Shown: one piece after another, positions 20,541-29,839 of the stretch | Layout: each line of letters starts with the position of its first letter | How positions within the stretch are numbered: the first letter of the stretch is position 1 | DNA from: Pseudomonas mediterranea CFBP 5447 | GTDB taxonomy: Bacteria > Pseudomonadota > Gammaproteobacteria > Pseudomonadales > Pseudomonadaceae | Assembly (NCBI RefSeq): GCF_000774145.1 | Contig: NZ_KN322987.1 | Coordinates: forward strand, 1,410,669 to 1,474,668 | Length of the DNA: 64,000 nucleotides | Direction: 5' to 3' | Translations under genes and position numbers: made by a program | The notes under the pieces: generated by a model | What the model was told of the DNA's origin: nothing | Databases searched by the model: none | What the model saw: the letters and a program-made list of their open reading frames with translations, nothing else

Positions 20541-21329
20541 ATGCCTGCTTTACCCTGGCCGTACCTGGCCTTCCTGTCCGTCGGCTATTGCCTGGCCCTG
20601 GCCTACGGAAAACTGGCCTGGACCGCCGCCATCTCAATCGCACTGTTACTACTGGCCGGCTATGCAGTCCGCCAGCGGCAGATACCGGTCGGCCGCTTTC
20701 TCGGTCACGCCCTTTTCCTCATCCTGGCCCTGGCGCTGGCCCTGCACTGGATGCCGGGCTTCTTCAACGGGCGGGCAATCCCGGCTCATCGCTTGACCGA
20801 TGATGCCGTCCCGTTTGCCATGTACCTCAATCAGGACAAGCCGCTGATCGGTTTCTGGTTGCTGTTGGCGTGTCCATGGATCGTCGGCCGGCGCACGCTT
20901 GGCCTGTCGTTCCTGGCCACGGCCCTGGGCCTGGTGCTGAGTGCGATATTGGCCCTGGGCGGAGCGATCGTGCTGGGCATGATTCACTGGGCACCGAAGT
21001 GGCCGGACCAGGCCTGGATATGGGTCGCCAACAATCTTCTACTGGTGACGGTGGTGGAGGAAGCGCTGTTTCGTGGCTACATTCAAGGCAGCTTGAGCCG
21101 GCGCTTCAGTCATCTGGCCCATGGCGACAACCTGGCGTTGCTCCTGGCCTCGCTGCTGTTCGGCCTGGTACACGCCGGCGCCGGTTGGCAATGGGTGCTG
21201 CTGTCGGGCCTGGCGGGGATCGGCTACGGGCTTGCCTATCGCTTTGGCGGCCTGGGCGCGGCGATTGCTACCCACTTCGGTCTCAATCTGCTTCATTTCG
21301 CCCTATTTACCTACCCGATGCTGGCGTGA
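20541..21329 (+). CDS. CPBP family intramembrane metalloprotease
   Basis: A 262-residue polytopic membrane protein, seven or eight hydrophobic segments, with the CPBP/Abi (CAAX protease-like) motifs: VVEEALFRGY (Glu173-Glu174, Arg178), FGLVHAG (His211) and THFGLNLLHF (His245). Family members cleave within membranes; some give bacteriocin self-immunity or process surface proteins. The substrate here is unknown. The ATG follows AAAGGACG. It sits between acnA and aer as in other pseudomonads (PA1559/PA1560 region), pointing to a core function. Confidence 0.9.
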   Translation: MPALPWPYLAFLSVGYCLALAYGKLAWTAAISIALLLLAGYAVRQRQIPVGRFLGHALFLILALALALHWMPGFFNGRAIPAHRLTDDAVPFAMYLNQDKPLIGFWLLLACPWIVGRRTLGLSFLATALGLVLSAILALGGAIVLGMIHWAPKWPDQAWIWVANNLLLVTVVEEALFRGYIQGSLSRRFSHLAHGDNLALLLASLLFGLVHAGAGWQWVLLSGLAGIGYGLAYRFGGLGAAIATHFGLNLLHFALFTYPMLA

Positions 21330-21406
21330 TACCGACGGGGAAAATAACTTCAATAAAAGCCTGACGTTGCCGACAACCTTTCAAAGCCTTGCGGATTATT
21401 CACACC

Positions 21407-22972
21407 ATGCGTAACAACCAACCCATCACACAACGCGAAAGGACCTTCCCGGCCCAGCAACGATTGATCTCCACCACCAATGCCAAGGGCGTGATCACCT
21501 ACTGCAACGATGCGTTCGTTGAAATCAGCGGGTTTTCCAAGGAAGAACTGATTGGTTCGCCCCACAATCTGGTGCGCCACCCCGACGTCCCGTCGGCCGT
21601 GTTCGCCCATATGTGGAACACCCTGAAACAAGGCTTGCCATGGATGGGCATCGTCAAGAATCGCTGCAAGAGCGGCGATCACTACTGGGTCAACGCCTAC
21701 GTCACCCCCGTGTTCGAAGGTAACCAGGTGGTCGGCTACGAATCGGTACGGGTCAAGCCCAGCGCCGAACAGATCGCCCGGGCCGAAGCCCTCTACCAGC
21801 GCATCAACCAAGGCAAGTCGGCGGTCCCCCGCAGCGACAAGTGGGTGCCGATGCTCCAGGACTGGCTGCCGTTCATCCTGGTCAGCCAGTTGAGCTTCAT
21901 CGTCGGCGCCTTCCTCAATTCTTCCTGGGGGTTTGCCCTGGCCGCCTTGCTGTCGGTGCCCCTCGGGCTGATGGGCCTGCAATGGCAGCAACGCGGGATC
22001 AAGCGCCTGCTGCGCCTGGCCGAGCAAACCACGTCCGACCCGCTGATCGCCCGGATGTACACCGACAGCCGTGGCGTCCAGGCGCGCCTGGAGATGTCGA
22101 TCCTCAGCCAGGAGGCTCGCCTGAAAACCTGCCTGACCCGTCTGCAGGACACCGCCGAACACCTCAACGATCAGGCGCGGCAGTCCAACACCCTGGCCCA
22201 CAACAGCTCCAGCGGCCTGGAACGCCAGCGAGTGGAAACCGAACAGGTGGCCACAGCGGTCAACCAGATGGCCGCCACCACCCAGGAAGTCGCCAGCCAC
22301 GTGCAACGCACCGCCGACGCCACCCAGGAAGCCAACCGCCTGACCGGTCGCGGACGCGACATCGCCGGGGAAACCCGCGAGGCCATCGAACGCTTGTCCG
22401 TGGTGGTCGGCGAAACCGGCCAGACCGTGACCCAACTGGCCAAGGACAGCGACGAGATCGGCGGCGTGGTGGATGTGATCAAAGGCATCGCCGACCAGAC
22501 CAACCTGCTGGCCCTCAACGCCGCCATCGAAGCGGCACGTGCCGGCGAGATGGGTCGCGGCTTTGCCGTGGTGGCCGATGAAGTCCGGCAACTGGCGCAA
22601 CGCACCAGCGAATCCACCGGGCAGATCCATGCCCTGATCGCCAAACTCCAGCAAACCGCCACCAATGCCGTGCAGACCATGGATGCCGGTCATCGCCAGG
22701 CCGAAGAAGGCGTGGCGCGGGTGATGGAAGCGGACGAAGCGCTGGTGGGCATCAGTGAAGCGGTGGCCAATATCACCGACATGACCACCCAGATCGCCGC
22801 CGCAACAGAGGAACAAAGCTCGGTGGCCGAAGAGATCAGCCGTAACATCAGCAACATCTCGGAACTGGCCGACCAGACCTCGGGGCAGGCCCACAGCTCG
22901 GCGCTATTGAGCGAAGAACTGACCCGCACGGCCAATACCCAGTACTCGTTGGTGGAGCGGTTCAACCGCTGA
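21407..22972 (+). CDS. aer: Aerotaxis receptor Aer (methyl-accepting chemotaxis protein with PAS domain)
   Basis: Senses cellular redox through FAD in an N-terminal PAS domain and signals to CheA-CheW. The 521-residue protein has PAS (about 20-115, TYCNDAFVEISGFSKEELIGSPHNLVRHPD), hydrophobic segments (about 148-190) anchoring it without a periplasmic domain, then a cytoplasmic signalling domain with the hairpin tip IADQTNLLALNAAIEAARAG near 365. The length equals that of P. aeruginosa Aer. The gene is followed by a clear terminator. In P. aeruginosa aer is controlled by ANR, but no convincing ANR site is visible just upstream here. Confidence 0.93.
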   Translation: MRNNQPITQRERTFPAQQRLISTTNAKGVITYCNDAFVEISGFSKEELIGSPHNLVRHPDVPSAVFAHMWNTLKQGLPWMGIVKNRCKSGDHYWVNAYVTPVFEGNQVVGYESVRVKPSAEQIARAEALYQRINQGKSAVPRSDKWVPMLQDWLPFILVSQLSFIVGAFLNSSWGFALAALLSVPLGLMGLQWQQRGIKRLLRLAEQTTSDPLIARMYTDSRGVQARLEMSILSQEARLKTCLTRLQDTAEHLNDQARQSNTLAHNSSSGLERQRVETEQVATAVNQMAATTQEVASHVQRTADATQEANRLTGRGRDIAGETREAIERLSVVVGETGQTVTQLAKDSDEIGGVVDVIKGIADQTNLLALNAAIEAARAGEMGRGFAVVADEVRQLAQRTSESTGQIHALIAKLQQTATNAVQTMDAGHRQAEEGVARVMEADEALVGISEAVANITDMTTQIAAATEEQSSVAEEISRNISNISELADQTSGQAHSSALLSEELTRTANTQYSLVERFNR

Positions 22973-22990
22973 TCGAATGCCTGCTCGATA

Positions 22991-23025
22991 AAAAACCCGG
23001 ACAGTGACAGCTTCCGGGTTTTTTA
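22991..23025 (+). terminator. Rho-independent terminator after aer
   Basis: AAACCCGGA pairs with TCCGGGTTT around an 11-base loop, followed by TTTATT, 19 bases beyond the aer stop. Confidence 0.92.
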
Positions 23026-23043
23026 TTGCTTGTCCTGGCCCCA

Positions 23044-23107
23044 TCGCGAGCAGGCTCGCTCCCACATGTGGAACGCACTCCCCTGTGGGAGCGAGCCTGC
23101 TCGCGAT
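23044..23107. repeat. REP palindrome pair, closely spaced
   Basis: TCGCGAGCAGGCTCGCTCCCAC and its complement end to end, with only about 20 bases between, in the opposite arrangement to the other pairs. It lies between the converging aer and hydrolase genes. Confidence 0.9.
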
Positions 23108-23125
23108 GAGGCCCGCCCAATCACC

Positions 23126-23818
23126 TCACGTCCGAAGAAGAAACCCCGACACCCTCAGCGCCGCAGCTTCCAAATGCTGCTCATGACTGAACCCCGAAGC
23201 CTTCAACGGCTTCAGATCATGGTCCCCTGCCACCAACCACAGCAACTCAATGCTCGGTGACAAAGTGTAGCCCTGCACCGCCTCACGATTACCCAAGGCA
23301 TCCCGCTCACCCTGGACGATCAATGCCGGGGTCTTCAACCCGGCCAAATGCTCGACCCGCGGCTTTTCCGGCTTGCCTGCCGCATAGAACGGATAACCCA
23401 GGCACACCAACCCTTCACACACCAGCTCGTCGGCCAACAGGCTCGCCATCCGCCCGCCCATGGACTTGCCACCGATGGCCAGCCGCCCAGCGACATAAGG
23501 CCGCACCAACGCATACACCTCTCGCCAGCATTCCAGCAGCTTGGGTGCCGGGTTGGGGGGACGTTTGCCCCCGTCCAGACGCCGTTGGGCCATGTAGGGA
23601 AACTCGAAGCGCAACACGTTGACCCCATGGGCAGCAAGGCGTGCGGCCATTTCGTTCATGAAGCCGCTGTCCATCGGCGCACCAGCGCCGTGGGCGAGGA
23701 TCAGGCTGGGCGCCTCGCCACCGGTGCCCGATTGCGCGGCCGTCCACAGCCAGCCGTGTTGTGCCACGCACCGCGCCCATTGATCCCCGTCAATACTGGC
23801 CTTGTGCTGTTTGTCCAT
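23126..23818 (-). CDS. Alpha/beta hydrolase of the KANL3/TEX30 type
   Basis: A 230-residue cytoplasmic alpha/beta hydrolase. It shows LILAHGAGAPMDS for the oxyanion region, the nucleophile elbow GGKSMGGRM (G-x-S-x-G), QGERDALGN for the acid and GDHDLKPL for the catalytic histidine. This set fits the KANL3/Tex30 family, whose bacterial members have no assigned substrate. It corresponds to PA1558, the neighbour of the cbb3 genes in P. aeruginosa. Its first codons contain the ANR-like site of the divergent ccoN gene. Confidence 0.85.
   Translation of the reverse strand: MDKQHKASIDGDQWARCVAQHGWLWTAAQSGTGGEAPSLILAHGAGAPMDSGFMNEMAARLAAHGVNVLRFEFPYMAQRRLDGGKRPPNPAPKLLECWREVYALVRPYVAGRLAIGGKSMGGRMASLLADELVCEGLVCLGYPFYAAGKPEKPRVEHLAGLKTPALIVQGERDALGNREAVQGYTLSPSIELLWLVAGDHDLKPLKASGFSHEQHLEAAALRVSGFLLRT
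23780..23793 (+). promoter_or_regulatory. ANR/FNR-type box upstream of the first ccoN
   Basis: TTGATCCCCGTCAA matches the ANR/FNR consensus TTGAT-N4-ATCAA at nine of ten defined bases. It is 120 bases before the ccoN start, inside the 5' coding end of the divergent hydrolase. In P. aeruginosa the cco2 operon is induced by ANR at low oxygen. A possible -10 element TATAAC lies at 23842-23847. Confidence 0.7.
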
Positions 23819-23913
23819 GCTTGCCTCGCTTTCAGTCTGCCTATAACTCCAGGCGAAGATGCCGCGCTGCCTTGCGCAGGCACGCTCTTCGGCTGAACCG
23901 TGGATGGGGAACC

Positions 23914-25338
23914 ATGAACACTTCTATCAGTACCGCCTACAACTACAAGGTGGTCCGCCAATTCGCCATTATGACGGTGGTGTGGGGCATCGTCGGCATG
24001 GGGCTCGGGGTTTTTCTCGCGGCCCAATTGGTCTGGCCGCAGCTCAACTTCGATTTGCCCTGGACCAGCTTCGGTCGCCTGCGCCCGCTGCACACCAACG
24101 CGGTGATTTTCGCCTTCGGTGGCTGCGCCCTGTTCGCCAGCTCGTTCTACTCGGTACAGCGCACCTGCCAGACGCAGTTGTTTGCACCGAAAATCGCTGC
24201 GTTCTGCTTCTGGGGCTGGCAATTGGTGATCCTGCTGGCGGCCATCAGCCTGCCGCTGGGCTACACCAGCTCCAAGGAGTATGCCGAGCTGGAATGGCCG
24301 ATCGATATTCTGATCACCATCGTCTGGGTCGCCTACGCCATCGTGTTCTTCGGCACCGTGGCCAAGCGCAACACCAAGCACATCTACGTGGGTAACTGGT
24401 TCTTCGGCGGGTTCATCCTGACCGTGGCGATCCTGCACATCGTCAACAACCTGGAACTGCCGGTGAGCTTCACCAAGTCCTACTCGGTGTACGCCGGGGC
24501 CACGGACGCGATGGTGCAATGGTGGTATGGGCACAACGCCGTGGGCTTTTTCCTCACCGCGGGCTTTTTGGGGATGATGTACTACTTCGTGCCGAAACAG
24601 GCCGAGCGTCCGGTGTACTCCTATCGCTTGTCCATCGTGCACTTCTGGGCGCTGATCACCCTGTACATCTGGGCCGGTCCGCACCACCTGCACTACACCG
24701 CGCTGCCGGACTGGGCGCAGTCCCTGGGCATGGTGATGTCGCTGATCCTGCTGGCACCCAGCTGGGGCGGCATGATCAATGGCATGATGACCCTCTCGGG
24801 CGCCTGGCATAAATTGCGCAGCGATCCGATCCTGCGGTTCCTGGTGGTGTCCCTGGCGTTCTACGGCATGTCGACCTTCGAAGGCCCGATGATGGCCATC
24901 AAGACTGTCAACGCCCTCTCCCACTACACCGACTGGACCATCGGCCACGTCCACGCCGGCGCGCTCGGCTGGGTGGCGATGATTTCCATCGGTGCGCTTT
25001 ACCACATGATCCCGAAAGTCTTCGGCCGGCCACAGATGCACAGCATCGGCCTGATCAACGCGCATTTCTGGCTCGCGACCATCGGCACCGTGCTCTACAT
25101 CGCCTCGATGTGGGTCAACGGCATCGCCCAGGGCCTGATGTGGCGGGCAGTGAACGAGGACGGCACGCTCACCTACTCCTTCGTCGAAACCCTGGTGGCC
25201 AGCCACCCCGGCTTCATCGTACGGCTGGTGGGCGGGGCAGTCTTCCTCAGCGGCATGTTGCTGATGGCCTACAACACCTGGCGCACCGTGCGGGCCTACC
25301 AGCCTGCCGAAGCCGCCGCTGCCGCGCAGATGGCTTGA
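23914..25338 (+). CDS. ccoN2: cbb3 cytochrome c oxidase subunit I CcoN (low-oxygen type copy)
   Basis: Catalytic subunit of the high-affinity cbb3 terminal oxidase; carries heme b and the heme b3-CuB oxygen-reducing site and pumps protons. The 474-residue protein has about 12 membrane helices and conserved histidine segments including LRPLHTNAVIFAFGG (heme b), WWYGHNAVGFFLT and WAGPHHLHYTALPDW (CuB ligands) and DWTIGHVHAGALGW (heme ligands). The ATG follows GGATGGGGAACC. Synteny with PA1557 and the ANR box mark it as the cco2 copy. It is nearly identical in its central part to the downstream ccoN. Confidence 0.95.
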   Translation: MNTSISTAYNYKVVRQFAIMTVVWGIVGMGLGVFLAAQLVWPQLNFDLPWTSFGRLRPLHTNAVIFAFGGCALFASSFYSVQRTCQTQLFAPKIAAFCFWGWQLVILLAAISLPLGYTSSKEYAELEWPIDILITIVWVAYAIVFFGTVAKRNTKHIYVGNWFFGGFILTVAILHIVNNLELPVSFTKSYSVYAGATDAMVQWWYGHNAVGFFLTAGFLGMMYYFVPKQAERPVYSYRLSIVHFWALITLYIWAGPHHLHYTALPDWAQSLGMVMSLILLAPSWGGMINGMMTLSGAWHKLRSDPILRFLVVSLAFYGMSTFEGPMMAIKTVNALSHYTDWTIGHVHAGALGWVAMISIGALYHMIPKVFGRPQMHSIGLINAHFWLATIGTVLYIASMWVNGIAQGLMWRAVNEDGTLTYSFVETLVASHPGFIVRLVGGAVFLSGMLLMAYNTWRTVRAYQPAEAAAAAQMA

Positions 25339-25348
25339 GGAGTCCGCC

Positions 25349-25957
25349 ATGAAACACGAAACAATCGAAAAAAACGTCGGCTTGCTGATGCTGCTGATGG
25401 TTCTCGCCGTGAGCATCGGCGGCCTGACCCAGATCGTGCCGTTGTTCTTCCAGGACGTGACCAACAAACCGGTGGACGGCATGAAGCCCTACACCGCCCT
25501 GCAGTTGGAAGGCCGTGACATCTACATCCGCGAAGGTTGCGTCGGCTGCCATTCGCAGATGATCCGCCCCTTCCGCGCCGAGACCGAGCGCTACGGCCAT
25601 TACTCGGTGGCGGGCGAAAGCGTCTGGGACCACCCGTTCCTGTGGGGCTCCAAGCGCACCGGTCCGGACCTGGCCCGGGTCGGCGCACGCTACTCCGACG
25701 ACTGGCACCGCGCGCACTTGTACAACCCGCGCAACGTCGTGCCCGAGTCGAAGATGCCGGCCTACCCGTGGCTGGTGACCCAGGCGGTGGACAGCAGCCA
25801 CACCGAAACCAAGCTGCGCGCCATGCGCACCCTCGGCGTGCCTTACACCGATGACGACATCGCCGGCAGCGTGGCCTCGCTCAAGGGCAAGACCGAAATG
25901 GACGCACTGGTGGCCTACCTGCAAGTGCTCGGCACTGCCATCAAGAGCAAGAGGTGA
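25349..25957 (+). CDS. ccoO2: cbb3 oxidase subunit II CcoO, mono-heme cytochrome c
   Basis: Membrane-anchored cytochrome c subunit that passes electrons to CcoN. The 202-residue protein has one N-terminal membrane helix (about 10-33) and a periplasmic heme domain with CVGCH at 64-68 followed by SQMIRPFRAETERYG; candidate axial methionines include ESKMPAYP. It starts 10 bases after the ccoN stop in the operon ccoNOQP. Confidence 0.95.
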   Translation: MKHETIEKNVGLLMLLMVLAVSIGGLTQIVPLFFQDVTNKPVDGMKPYTALQLEGRDIYIREGCVGCHSQMIRPFRAETERYGHYSVAGESVWDHPFLWGSKRTGPDLARVGARYSDDWHRAHLYNPRNVVPESKMPAYPWLVTQAVDSSHTETKLRAMRTLGVPYTDDDIAGSVASLKGKTEMDALVAYLQVLGTAIKSKR

Positions 25958-25962
25958 GTCCC

Positions 25963-26166
25963 ATGTTTCTTGAAATGAGCACTGGAATGATCCGCGGCCT
26001 GGGCACGGTCGTGGTGTTCGTGGCCTTCATCGGCCTGCTCCTGTGGGCGTTCAGCAGCAAGCGCGGTCCGGAATTCGCCCAGGCGCGCCTGCTGCCGTTC
26101 GCCGACGAGCCACCCGCCGACATCGCCCATCCCCAAGACCCTGCAACAAGGAGTACCCGGCCATGA
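25963..26166 (+). CDS. ccoQ2: cbb3 oxidase subunit CcoQ
   Basis: Small single-helix subunit that stabilises the cbb3 complex. The 67-residue reading from ATG 25963 has AGAGGTG as ribosome site; the alternative ATG at 25975 (MSTGMIRGLG) gives a start more like the second CcoQ but lacks a good site. The helix GTVVVFVAFIGLLLWAF is followed by the family tail LLPFADEP. Its TGA overlaps the ccoP start by four bases (ATGA). Confidence 0.88.
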   Translation: MFLEMSTGMIRGLGTVVVFVAFIGLLLWAFSSKRGPEFAQARLLPFADEPPADIAHPQDPATRSTRP

Positions 26167-27116
26167 CCACCTTCTGGAGTACGTGGATCTGCGTACTGAC
26201 CCTCGGCAGCCTGATCGGCCTGACCTGGCTGTTGATAGGTACCCGCAAGGGCGAGACCAAGGGCAGCGTCGACCAGACCATGGGCCACAGCTTCGACGGC
26301 ATCGAGGAGTACGACAACCCGCTGCCGCAGTGGTGGTTCCTGTTGTTCGCCGGCACCCTGGTGTTTTCCGTCGGTTACCTGATCCTGTACCCGGGCCTGG
26401 GCAACTGGAAAGGCATCCTGCCTGGCTATGAAAACGGCTGGACCGGCGCCCATGAATGGGAAAAGGAGATGGCCAGGGCCGACGCCCGGTTCGGACCGAT
26501 CTTCGCCAAATTCGCGGCGATGCCCGTGGAAGAAGTCGCCAAGGACCCACAAGCCCTGAAAATGGGCGGTCGCCTGTTCGCCTCCAACTGCTCGGTCTGC
26601 CACGGCTCGGATGCCAAGGGTGCCTTCGGCTTTCCGAACCTGACCGACGACAATTGGCGCTGGGGCGGCGCGGCCGACACCATCAAGACCACCATCATGG
26701 GCGGTCGCATGGCGGCGATGCCGGCCTGGGGTGAAATACTGGGGGATGCCGGGGTCAAGAACGTAGCCGCGTATGTACGTCATGACTTGGCCGGCCTGCC
26801 GCTGCCAGCCGATAGCGGTGCCGACCTGGAAGCCGGCAGACAGGCGTTCAGCACCACCTGCGTCGCTTGCCACGGCGCCAACGGCCAAGGCACCGAAGCC
26901 ATGGGCGCGCCGAACCTGACGCAACCGGCAGGCTTCATCTACGGCACCAGCCTGGCCCAGCTGCAACAGACCATCCGCCACGGCCGCCACGGCCACATGC
27001 CGGCGCAGAACGAAATGCTCGGCAATGACAAGGTGCAACTGCTCGCGGCTTACGTCTACAGCCTGTCCCACCCTGCCGGTGTCGAGCGCCTGCAAGCCGA
27101 TCGTAAAAGCGAATAA
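26163..27116 (+). CDS. ccoP2: cbb3 oxidase subunit III CcoP, di-heme cytochrome c
   Basis: Electron entry subunit of the cbb3 oxidase. The 317-residue protein has two N-terminal membrane helices (about 5-25 and 57-78) joined by the conserved HSFDGIEEYDNPLPQWW loop, then two cytochrome c domains with CSVCH (143-147) and CVACH (233-237). Compared with the second copy it lacks about ten residues near position 92. Last gene of the first operon; no strong terminator follows, only the GCCGCATCC/GGATGCGGC hairpin near 27134-27155 without a T run. Confidence 0.95.
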   Translation: MTTFWSTWICVLTLGSLIGLTWLLIGTRKGETKGSVDQTMGHSFDGIEEYDNPLPQWWFLLFAGTLVFSVGYLILYPGLGNWKGILPGYENGWTGAHEWEKEMARADARFGPIFAKFAAMPVEEVAKDPQALKMGGRLFASNCSVCHGSDAKGAFGFPNLTDDNWRWGGAADTIKTTIMGGRMAAMPAWGEILGDAGVKNVAAYVRHDLAGLPLPADSGADLEAGRQAFSTTCVACHGANGQGTEAMGAPNLTQPAGFIYGTSLAQLQQTIRHGRHGHMPAQNEMLGNDKVQLLAAYVYSLSHPAGVERLQADRKSE

Positions 27117-27596
27117 ATCCTGACCACATGAACAGCCGCATCCATCGGATGCGGCAACCCCATGCCTGCGCGCGACCCATTGTCGCACCCTCCCAAGGTC
27201 TTCCTTTCGGTTCCCCGGAATCGGGTCTAAGCTTGCTTCTGCGTGTACTGGCGACTGCCGGTTTCAGGTCGACCCGACCCGATGTGTTCGACAATCGTTC
27301 GACAAAAACGCCGTAAAGACAGGCAGATACCGGCCGTAATGGCAATGGCCCGGTGTCATCCGAACGCCGAGTTTGAACACACCCCGTTACAACCGACCTG
27401 ACCCCCTCGCCTCTTTCCTTCGGTGCGACACTTTGCCGAGGGCCCATTTTGTCCCTACGCGGCGCATGGAAAGGCCGCAGAATCAGCTTTTGGAAGCATT
27501 GACCCAGGTCATGGCGCGTTGCAATGACCCCCCGCTTTCTCCATACTTGCGGCCGATTTTTATCCTAATAAAACACCCAAACCGTGGAACCTTAGA
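27117..27596. other. 480-base intergenic region between the two cco operons
   Basis: It holds the T-less hairpin at 27134-27155 and presumably the promoter of the second operon. I looked for an ANR box and found only TTGACCCAGGTCAT (27498-27511), which has three mismatches to the ten defined consensus bases and is not called. Absence of an ANR site agrees with the constitutive expression known for the cco1 operon of P. aeruginosa. No coding region is credible here. Confidence 0.6.
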
Positions 27597-29039
27597 ATGA
27601 GCACAGCAATCAGTCCGACTGCTTATAACTATAAGGTAGTCCGCCAGTTCGCCATCATGACGGTGGTCTGGGGGATCCTTGGCATGGGGCTCGGTGTCTT
27701 CATCGCCTCGCAACTGGTCTGGCCGGAGTTGAACTTCGATCTGCCATGGACGACGTTTGGACGCCTGCGCCCGCTGCACACCAACCTGGTGATCTTCGCC
27801 TTCGGTGGTTGTGCATTGTTTGCCACTTCCTACTACGTCGTGCAGCGAACCTGCCAGACGCGACTGATCTCCGACAGCCTTGCGGCCTTCACCTTCTGGG
27901 GTTGGCAAGCGGTCATCGTCGGCGCGATCGTGACCTTGCCCATGGGTTTGACCACCACCAAGGAATATGCAGAGCTGGAATGGCCCCTGGCTATTCTGCT
28001 GGCCATCGTCTGGGTGACCTACGGCCTGGTGTTCTTCGGCACCATCGTCAAGCGCAAGACCAAGCACATCTACGTCGGTAACTGGTTCTACGGCGCCTTC
28101 ATCGTCGTGACGGCCATGCTGCACATCGTCAACCACATGTCGCTGCCGGTCAGCCTGTTCAAGTCATACTCGGCCTATTCGGGCGCGACCGACGCGATGA
28201 TCCAGTGGTGGTACGGCCACAACGCCGTGGGCTTCTTCCTGACCACCGGCTTCCTGGGCATGATGTACTACTTCGTGCCGAAACAGGCCGAGCGCCCGAT
28301 CTACTCCTATCGCCTGTCCATCGTCCACTTCTGGGCGCTGATCACCCTGTACATCTGGGCCGGTCCGCACCACCTGCACTACACCGCGCTGCCGGACTGG
28401 GCGCAGTCCCTGGGCATGGCGATGTCGATCATCCTCCTGGCGCCAAGCTGGGGCGGCATGATCAACGGCATGATGACCCTGTCGGGCGCCTGGCATAAGC
28501 TGCGCACCGACCCGATCCTGCGGTTCCTGGTGGTGTCCCTGGCGTTCTACGGCATGTCGACCTTCGAAGGCCCGATGATGGCCATCAAGACCGTCAACTC
28601 CCTGAGCCACTACACCGACTGGACCATCGGCCACGTCCACGCCGGCGCGCTCGGCTGGGTGGCGATGATTTCCATCGGCGCCATCTACCACATGATCCCG
28701 AAACTGTTCGGTCGTGCGCAGATGCACAGCACCCCGCTGATCAACGCGCACTTCTGGCTCGCGACCATCGGTACCGTGCTCTACATCGCCTCGATGTGGG
28801 TCAACGGCATTACCCAGGGCCTGATGTGGCGCGCAATCAACGACGACGGCACCCTGACCTACTCGTTCGTTGAAGCGCTGCAAGCCAGCCACCCTGGCTA
28901 CATCGTCCGTGCCCTGGGCGGCGCGTTCTTCGCCAGCGGCATGCTGTTCATGGCCTACAACGTGTACCGCACCGTTCGTGCTTCTGACCCGGCTGAAGCT
29001 GAAGCCGCCGCCAAGATCGCCGTAGTTGGAGCTCACTGA
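27597..29039 (+). CDS. ccoN1: cbb3 cytochrome c oxidase subunit I CcoN (second copy)
   Basis: Paralogue of the upstream CcoN with the same heme and CuB histidine segments (LRPLHTNLVIFAFGG, WAGPHHLHYTALPDW, DWTIGHVHAGALGW). The 480-residue protein differs mainly at the N-terminus (MSTAISPTAYNYK) and C-terminus. Its order after the first operon is that of PA1554 in P. aeruginosa, the constitutive Cbb3-1 copy. Its TGA overlaps the ccoO start (TGATG). Confidence 0.95.
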   Translation: MSTAISPTAYNYKVVRQFAIMTVVWGILGMGLGVFIASQLVWPELNFDLPWTTFGRLRPLHTNLVIFAFGGCALFATSYYVVQRTCQTRLISDSLAAFTFWGWQAVIVGAIVTLPMGLTTTKEYAELEWPLAILLAIVWVTYGLVFFGTIVKRKTKHIYVGNWFYGAFIVVTAMLHIVNHMSLPVSLFKSYSAYSGATDAMIQWWYGHNAVGFFLTTGFLGMMYYFVPKQAERPIYSYRLSIVHFWALITLYIWAGPHHLHYTALPDWAQSLGMAMSIILLAPSWGGMINGMMTLSGAWHKLRTDPILRFLVVSLAFYGMSTFEGPMMAIKTVNSLSHYTDWTIGHVHAGALGWVAMISIGAIYHMIPKLFGRAQMHSTPLINAHFWLATIGTVLYIASMWVNGITQGLMWRAINDDGTLTYSFVEALQASHPGYIVRALGGAFFASGMLFMAYNVYRTVRASDPAEAEAAAKIAVVGAH

Positions 29040-29647
29040 TGAAGCACGAAGCAGTAGAGAAGAATATCGGCCTGCTGGCCTTCTTCATGGTCATCGCCGT
29101 GAGCATCGGCGGCCTGACCCAGATCGTTCCGCTGTTCTTCCAGGACGTGACCAACAAGCCGGTCGAAGGCATGAAGCCGCGTACCGCCCTTGAACTGGAA
29201 GGCCGCGACATCTACATCGCCAACGGCTGTGTCGGCTGCCACTCGCAGATGATCCGTCCGTTCCGCGCCGAGACCGAACGCTACGGCCACTACTCGGTCG
29301 CCGGCGAAAGCGTCTGGGACCACCCGTTCCTGTGGGGTTCCAAGCGTACCGGTCCGGACCTGGCCCGTGTTGGCGGCCGTTACTCCGATGACTGGCACCG
29401 TGCGCACTTGTACAACCCGCGCAACGTAGTGCCCGAGTCGAAAATGCCGGCCTACCCGTTCCTCGTGGAAAACAAGCTCGACGGCAAAGACACCGCGAAA
29501 AAAATGGAAGTCCTGCGCACCCTGGGCGTGCCTTACACCGACGAAGACATCGCCGGTGCCAAGGATGCCGTGAAGGGCAAGACCGAAATGGACGCGCTGG
29601 TGGCCTATCTGCAAGGCCTGGGCACCATCATCAAAAGCAAACGGTGA
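29039..29647 (+). CDS. ccoO1: cbb3 oxidase subunit II CcoO (second copy)
   Basis: A 202-residue mono-heme cytochrome c with one N-terminal membrane helix and CVGCH at 64-68. It is mostly identical to the first CcoO; the differences cluster in the region after MPAYP (residues 140-180), where this copy has LVENKLDGKDTAKKMEVLR. Translationally coupled to ccoN by a one-base overlap. Confidence 0.95.
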   Translation: MKHEAVEKNIGLLAFFMVIAVSIGGLTQIVPLFFQDVTNKPVEGMKPRTALELEGRDIYIANGCVGCHSQMIRPFRAETERYGHYSVAGESVWDHPFLWGSKRTGPDLARVGGRYSDDWHRAHLYNPRNVVPESKMPAYPFLVENKLDGKDTAKKMEVLRTLGVPYTDEDIAGAKDAVKGKTEMDALVAYLQGLGTIIKSKR

Positions 29648-29653
29648 TTCTTA

Positions 29654-29839
29654 ATGGATATCGGGATGATTCGCGGCCTGGGCACCGTCGTCGTGATGGT
29701 GGCTTTTATCGGTCTGGCCCTGTGGGTGTTCAGCCCCAAGCGCAAGTCGGAGTTTGACGACGCGACCTTGCTGCCGTTCGCGGATGATCCCGAAGCCATC
29801 AAGCACGTCGAGCAAGCTTCTAGGAGTAACAAAGAATGA
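29654..29839 (+). CDS. ccoQ1: cbb3 oxidase subunit CcoQ (second copy)
   Basis: A 61-residue single-helix subunit (MDIGMIRGLGTVVVMVAFI) with the tail LLPFADDPEA. It starts seven bases after ccoO and its stop overlaps the ccoP start by four bases, as in the first operon. Confidence 0.92.
   Translation: MDIGMIRGLGTVVVMVAFIGLALWVFSPKRKSEFDDATLLPFADDPEAIKHVEQASRSNKE

Noticed and set aside
27498..27511. TTGACCCAGGTCAT as a possible ANR box before the second ccoN
   Set aside because: Three mismatches to TTGAT-N4-ATCAA; not distinguishable from chance. Constitutive expression of this operon would not need one.
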